A stretch of 64,000 bases of DNA, from positions 45,463,858 to 45,527,857 of the forward strand of contig NC_073696.1 of the NCBI RefSeq assembly GCF_029784165.1, in the 5' to 3' direction. The notes under the pieces were generated by a model that saw only the letters and a list, made by a program, of their open reading frames with translations, was not told the origin of the DNA and did no database searches. How positions within the stretch are numbered: position 1 is the first letter of the stretch; each line of letters opens with the position of its first letter. Below, piece after piece: positions 58,733 to 64,000 of this stretch. The DNA comes from Wyeomyia smithii. Taxonomy: Eukaryota; Arthropoda; Insecta; Diptera; Culicidae. The translations under genes and the position numbers were made by a program.

Positions 58733-58826
58733 CACGACATTTGCGGGAGTGCGCTATCGGAAGTAATACCGGCGGTACTGGAAGGATCGGACGGATGTTT
58801 GCTGTCTCTAGGATATCCGGGAGCAG
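58733..58826 (+). CDS. KIF26-like: KIF26-family atypical kinesin, exon with part of the P-loop
   Basis: Acceptor ..CCACAG ends at 58732; donor CAG|GTACGA starts at 58827. The 94 bases continue the previous exon in phase: HDICGSALSEVIPAVLEGSD, then GCLLSLGYPGAG with the last glycine codon split. This matches the KIF26 pattern (evC.gt..EVi..v..GaDGC.f.fGh..lGKS). The nucleotide-binding P-loop would be GYPGAG plus the lysine from the next exon, which is not in the window; over 5 kb of repeats follow. The substitution of the usual GxTGSGKT kinesin P-loop is consistent with the divergent KIF26 group. Confidence 0.9.
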
Positions 58827-58906
58827 GTACGAATAACATTGATTTGTAATATCGATCGAGTATAGCGTGGTACTTTACTTTTTCTTTTCACTTCGGTGTC
58901 TTTTTG

Positions 58907-59017
58907 CCTTTCTCCTAGAAAGGTATAGCAATCACTTGCAAAACCGAAGATATAAAGTGCTCCAAAGGGCCGAATGGCATATATCACATGACTCAGCTCG
59001 ACGAGCTGAGCATTTTC

Positions 59018-59056
<39 letters not shown>

Positions 59057-61819
59057 AGATTTTTATTCTCACTCACGTTTCTCAGAGATGGCTGGACCGA
59101 TTTTCATGAAATTAATTGCAAATCAAAGGTCTCGTTGTCCCATAAGATCCTATTAAATTTCATTGTAATCGGATTTTTAGTTTAGTGGTTATGTATCAAA
59201 ATGTAAAAATCATGAAACATCATTATCTCAAAAACTACACAACCGATTTGAACAAAATTGATTTCAAATGAACGGGCTACCTGAAATACCCTTAACTCTC
59301 GAATTTCATAAAGAGTGAACTTGTTGTTTAAAAGTTATGACAAGAAATGTGTTTTGAAGACTACTTAATCTCACTCATGTTTCTCAGAGATGGCTGTACC
59401 GATTTTCATAAAATTAGTGTCAAATGGAAGGTCTAGCTGCCACATAAGACCCTATTGATTTGTTTTGCAATGAAACTATTACTTTGCCTGTTATGTTTAA
59501 AAATGTGAAATCCAGCCATGAAAAGGAACATATTCCGAAGACTACTTGAACTCACTCACTTTTCTCAGAGATGGCTGACCCGATTTTCACAAAATTAGTG
59601 TCAACTAATAAGTCTAGCTGCCTTGTAACACCCTATTGAATTTTACTGTATTCGGACTGTAACTTCGTCTGTAAAGTACCAAAATGTGAAAATAACGAAA
59701 CTTCATTATCTCAGTAACTACACAACCGATTTGATCAATATTATTATGAGACGAGCGGGCTAGTTAAGGGTTACCTAATGAATTATGATTGAACACGTGA
59801 TTTCAAAGTTTGGCTGCCCTATACGTTCCCTTTTTATTTGATTATAATCGAACTTAAGCAACCGTTATGTATTGAATTGTTAATAAAACAACGAAAGTCT
59901 ATTATCTCAAAGGTTACATGACTTATTTGAACATAACTAGTGCCATACGAACGAGTCATCTCTCAAACTTACAAATAACAAACTTCATAACAATTTGATG
60001 TGTGGCTCAAAAGTTATGGAATGAAAAGAAATTCAAAGGCAATTTGAAACTATACCTGCTTTGATTGATATATGTGGTCTCAACATAATTTTGTACTATT
60101 TGAACGTTCCAAATTCATTGATTCCTTGCGATGTGTTTAAAATCTGCAAATGCACGACGAAACGGCCATAGGATATGATCAAAGTCAAATAACAAATCGT
60201 TTGAAATGATTGGTTTTGTCGAAATGACAACATCCTCGACTTTTGGCTTCTGTACATCACCTTAATTCTTAATATATTCATATTGGGTGGTATTCGGTCA
60301 TTTTCAGCAGATTTTCTGGCATCAATCTGACACCGGAAATACCCATATTGGGAGGTATTTAGTTATTTTGGTTGTTTTCCAGAAACTAGAAGTGGTCGTC
60401 TTTAAATTCAAAATGGTGTCAAGGGTCAACGTTTGGTTTCTATGCATCATCTCGATTACGGAAATATCCATATTGAGTATTATTTGGTCATATTCGACTG
60501 TTTCCTATAAGTTGCCATTTAGTGATTCACAATGGTGCCTGAGGTCAATTGTTAGCTCATTCTGGTTCCAGAGATACTCATATTGGATGGTATTTGGTTA
60601 TTTTAGGCTGTTTTTCACAAACCGGAAGTCGCCATCTTGGATTTCAAAATGGTATTTAAGATAATTTCTGGCCTCTGAGCGTCATTCTGGTTGAAGAAAC
60701 ACCCATATTGGGTGTAATTCGATCATTTCCCGCTGTTTCCCAGGAACCGGAAGTCGCCAACCTAGAATCCAAAATGGGATGTGTGGTCGATTTCAGCTGC
60801 TGTGTATCATTCTAGTTTCGGAGATACTCATGTTAGACGGAACTCGGCCATTTTTGGCTGTTTTCCAGAAACCACAAGTTGCCATCCTACAATTCATAAT
60901 GGTGTCTGAAGTCGATTTGTGACTCCAGTGCATCATTACGATTCCGGAAATACCCATATTGGGTGGTATTTGGTCGTTTGCCCTTGTTTTTCGAAACCGG
61001 ATGTCGCCATCTTAGAATTCAAAATGGTATCTGTGTTCGAATTTAGCTCCTGTGTATCATACTTTATCCGAATATTATTATATTGGGTGGAAATCGGCCA
61101 TTTTTGGCTGTTTTCCAGAAACCGGAAGTTGCCATTTTACAATCCAAAATGTTGTCTGAGGTCGATTATGGAACATATTTGTTATCACATTCACCTGCCA
61201 AATATGGTTCCATTTAGATGATTAGTTCGCGAGATGTTCAGAAATTTGTGCAGAAACATGTGCTTCCAGAAGAGGGAGGGGCGTCGAACCATTATGGACA
61301 TATTTGTTATCCTTTAAAACATCCACATGCCAAATTCGGTTTCATTTGCTTTGTTTGTTCTTGAGTTGTGCAGAAATTTATGTTTCATTTGTATTGGACC
61401 CCTCCTTTCCAGAAGAGGGAGGGGTCTCAAACTATCATAGAAACCTTTATCGGGACCAAAACCCCCTACATACAAATTTTCACGTCGATCGGTTCGGTAG
61501 TTTTCGAGCCTATATGGATCAAACAGACAGACAGACCGGACTACATTTTTATATGTATTGATTACAACATCAATATTTTAGAACCTAAAGAGTGAATATA
61601 CATTTATTGGATTGAAGCGTTCATGTAAATCTGTTTTTACAAATAAATGTTTGAATGAGAAAGGCTGGGTCTGACCGCTAGGTGGATAAATTTAGGTTTT
61701 TATTAAAATATCGATACATATTTAAATCCGCAAACATAAAAGTGTACAGTATATTTTCAGCTCCAGGAAGCTGTACAAGAAATATTTTGTAATTGTCAAT
61801 GAAATTAATCTACAAATAT
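58907..61819 (+). repeat. 2.9-kb composite repeat unit, copy 1, in a kinesin intron
   Basis: Three modules. First, GCCTTTCTCCTAGAAAGGTA, a CAGCTCGACGAGCTG palindrome, (GT)n at 59018-59050, then repeated TCTCAGAGATGGCTGGACCG / ATTTTCATAAAATTAGTGTC blocks. Second, the 125-bp minisatellite in plus orientation (60270-61160). Third, GAGGGAGGGG blocks ending in a GACAGACAGACCGG run (61525-61545) and a 61650-61700 terminus. The last two modules are shared with 24353-26075. Copy 2 starts 2913 bases further on with the same opening words. Confidence 0.9.
60270..61160 (+). repeat. 125-bp minisatellite array in composite unit 1
   Basis: Units carry TTCCGGAAATACCCATATTG, GGTGGTATTTGGTC, GGCTGTTTTCCAGAAACCGG, AAGTCGCCATCTTGGATTTC and AAAATGGT. 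It is the same family as 24830-25890 in reverse orientation. The matching part of unit 2 begins at 63180. Confidence 0.88.
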
Positions 61820-64000
61820 TTTTGCCTTTCTCCTAGAAAGGTATAGCAATCACTTGCAAAACCGAAAGTATAAAAGTGCTCCAAAGGGCCGAATGGCATA
61901 TATCACTCGACTCAGCTCGACGAGCTGAGCATTTACTGTATGTGTGTGTATGTGTGTGTGTGTGTGTGTGTGTGTTTGTGTGTGTGCGTATGTGCAGATG
62001 CAGATGTCTTGTTGTCCCATAAGACCCTATTAAATTTTTTTGTAATCGGATTTTTAGTTTAGAGGTTATGTATCAAAATGTGAAAATTACGAAACAACAT
62101 TATCTCAAAAACTACACAACCGATTTGAACAAAATTTGTTTCAAATGAACGGGCTACCTTAAAAACCCTTAACTTTTGAATTTTATGACGATTGAATTTG
62201 TGGTTCAAAAGTAATGAAAAGAAACGGGTTCTGAAGACTGTATAATCTCACTCATGTTTCTCAGAGATGGCTGGACCGATTTTCATAAAATTAGTGTCAA
62301 ATGGAAGGTCTAGCTGCCACATAAGACCCTATTGATTTGTTTTGCAATCGGACTATTACTTTGCCTGTTATGTTTAAAAATGTGAAATCAGGCTATGAAA
62401 AGGAACGTATTGCGAAGACTACTTGGGCTCACTCACTTTCCTCAAAGATGGCTGACCCGATTTCCACAAAATTAGTGTCAAATGAAATGTATAGCTGCCT
62501 CATAGCACCCTATTGAATTTTACTGTAAGCGGACTGTAACTTCGTCTGTAATGTATCGAATTGTGAAAATCACGAAACTTCTTTATCTCAGAAACTACAC
62601 AACCGATTTGAACAATATCGATATAAAATGAACGAGCTAGTTAGGGGTTAACTGATGAATTATGATTGAACACGTGGTTCAAAAGTTTGGCTGCCCCATA
62701 CGTTCCCATTTCATTTAATTTTAATCGAACTTAAGCAACCGTTATATATTAAATTGTTAAAAAACAACGAAAGTCTATTATCTCAAAGATTACATGACTT
62801 ATTTGAACATAACTAGTGTCATACGAACGAGTCATCTCTCGAACTTACAAATAACATAATATATCATAACAAAAGAACTTACAAATAACATAATGTATCA
62901 TAACAATTTGATATGTGGCTCAAAAATTCTAAGGCTATTTAAAACTATACCTGCTTTGATCGATATATGTGGCCTCAACATAATTTAAATGTGGTATCGT
63001 ACTATTTGAACGTTCCAATTTAATTGATTCCTTGCGATGTGTTAAAAGTCTGCAAATGCACGACGACTCGGCCATAGGATAAGATCAAAGTCAAAGAACA
63101 AATCGTTTGAAATGATTGGGTTTATCGAAACGACAATATCCTCGACTTTTGGCTTCTGTACATCGCCCTAATTCTAAATATATTCATATTGGGTGGTATT
63201 CGGTCATTTTTAGCAGACTTTCTGGCATCAATCTGACACCGGAAATACTCATATTGGGAGGTATTTATTTATTTTGGTTGTTTTCCAGAAACTAAAAGTG
63301 GTCATCTTTAAATTCAAAATGGTGTCCAGGGTCAATGTTTGGTTTCTATGCATCATCTTGTTTACAGAAATATTCATATTGAGTATTATTGGGTCATTTT
63401 CGACTTTTTTCCTAAAAGTTGCATTTAGCAATTCAAAATGGTGCCTGAGGTCAATTGTTAGCTCATTGCATCATTTTAGTTCCAGATATACTCATATTGG
63501 ATGGTATTTGGTTATTTTAGGCTGTTTTTCACAAACCGGAAGTCGCCATCTTGGATTTCAAAATGGTATTTGAGATAATTTGTAGCCTCTGAGCGTCATT
63601 CTGGTTGAAGAAACACCCATATTGGAAGTCGCCAACCTAGAATCCAAAATGAGATGTGTGGTCGATTTCAGCTTCTGTGTATCATTCTAGATCCGGAGAT
63701 ACTCATGTCAGACGGATATCGGCCATTTTGGCTGTTTTTCAGAAACCACAAGTTGCCATCCTACAATTCATAGTGGTGTTCTCGCAACATTCTGGCTCCG
63801 GAGATACTCATATTGGGTGGTATTTGGTCACTTTGGGCTGTTTTTCAGAAACCAGAAGTCGTCATTTTGAACTTTAAAATTGCCTGTGAAATCAATTTCT
63901 GTCATGTGGGCGTAATTCTGGTTCCGAAAACATTCATATTGAATGGTATTTGGTCATTTCCGGCTGTTTGCCAGACACCGGAAGTCACTATCTTAAAATT
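61820..64000 (+). repeat. 2.9-kb composite repeat unit, copy 2, cut by window edge
   Basis: Head-to-tail with copy 1, same order of modules: GCCTTTCTCCTAGAAAGGTA, CAGCTCGACGAGCTG, longer (GT)n at 61939-61988, the TCTCAGAGATGGCTGGACCG blocks, then the minisatellite from 63180. It lacks about 70 bases after (GT)n compared with copy 1 and has a local duplication of ACTTACAAATAACATAA (about 62843-62900). The GACA end lies beyond the window. Confidence 0.92.

Noticed and set aside
1..64000. Endogenous viral sequences
   Set aside because: I looked for flavivirus- or rhabdovirus-like coding, which are common in Aedes genomes, and saw none; all RT-like frames read as LINE or Penelope-like types.

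Overview
This window looks like nuclear DNA from an insect, most likely a culicine (Aedes-like) mosquito. That is inference from the repeat content: a LOA/Lian-like non-LTR retrotransposon, jockey, Penelope-like and Tc1/mariner fragments, a tRNA-derived SINE ending in GCTTT repeats, many AT-rich foldback elements, (GTCY)n-bearing repeats, and an AT-rich background with very long introns or intergenic DNA. No prokaryotic operon, CRISPR array, rRNA or convincing functional tRNA is visible.

Only one host gene is supported: two plus-strand exons (56718-56996 and 58733-58826) of an atypical KIF26-family kinesin, joined in phase across a 1.7-kb intron. They cover the start of the motor domain, up to an intron that splits the P-loop. 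The rest of the motor lies beyond the window. A TATA box, an ATG and a splice donor near 12.61-12.76 kb, and an unusual GC-richer stretch at 43.47-43.77 kb, are weak candidates for an upstream promoter or first exon. If either belongs to the kinesin gene, most of the window is a first intron.

Layout: 0-3.4 kb, minus-strand LOA-like element, open except for one stop codon. 3.4-7.6 kb, foldback and TIR elements and a broken jockey copy split by a SINE. 7.6-14.4 kb, mostly unassigned DNA. 14.4-20.8 kb, nested inverted-repeat elements, including a 5.3-kb element with arms of about 0.9 kb. 21-26.4 kb, SINE, foldback and (GTCY)n minisatellite elements. 26.4-29.6 kb and 41-43.8 kb, less repetitive, GC-richer DNA with no recognisable exon. 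29.7-34.8 kb, TIR element, hAT-type MITE, SINE and foldback. 36.4-41 kb, Penelope-like fragment and dispersed repeats. 43.8-47.2 kb, two hAT-type MITEs and a mariner copy split by a SINE. 50.2-55.7 kb, purine-rich DNA, a third hAT-type element with a perfect 8-bp target duplication, and a 68-bp satellite with higher-order structure. 58.9-64 kb, two head-to-tail 2.9-kb repeat units inside the kinesin intron.

The most unusual signals are the hAT-type elements, each packed with its own short motif on both strands, the 7/8-monomer higher-order organisation of the 68-bp satellite, and the nested inverted repeats whose removal restores an interrupted terminus. I found no evidence for a new multi-gene system.
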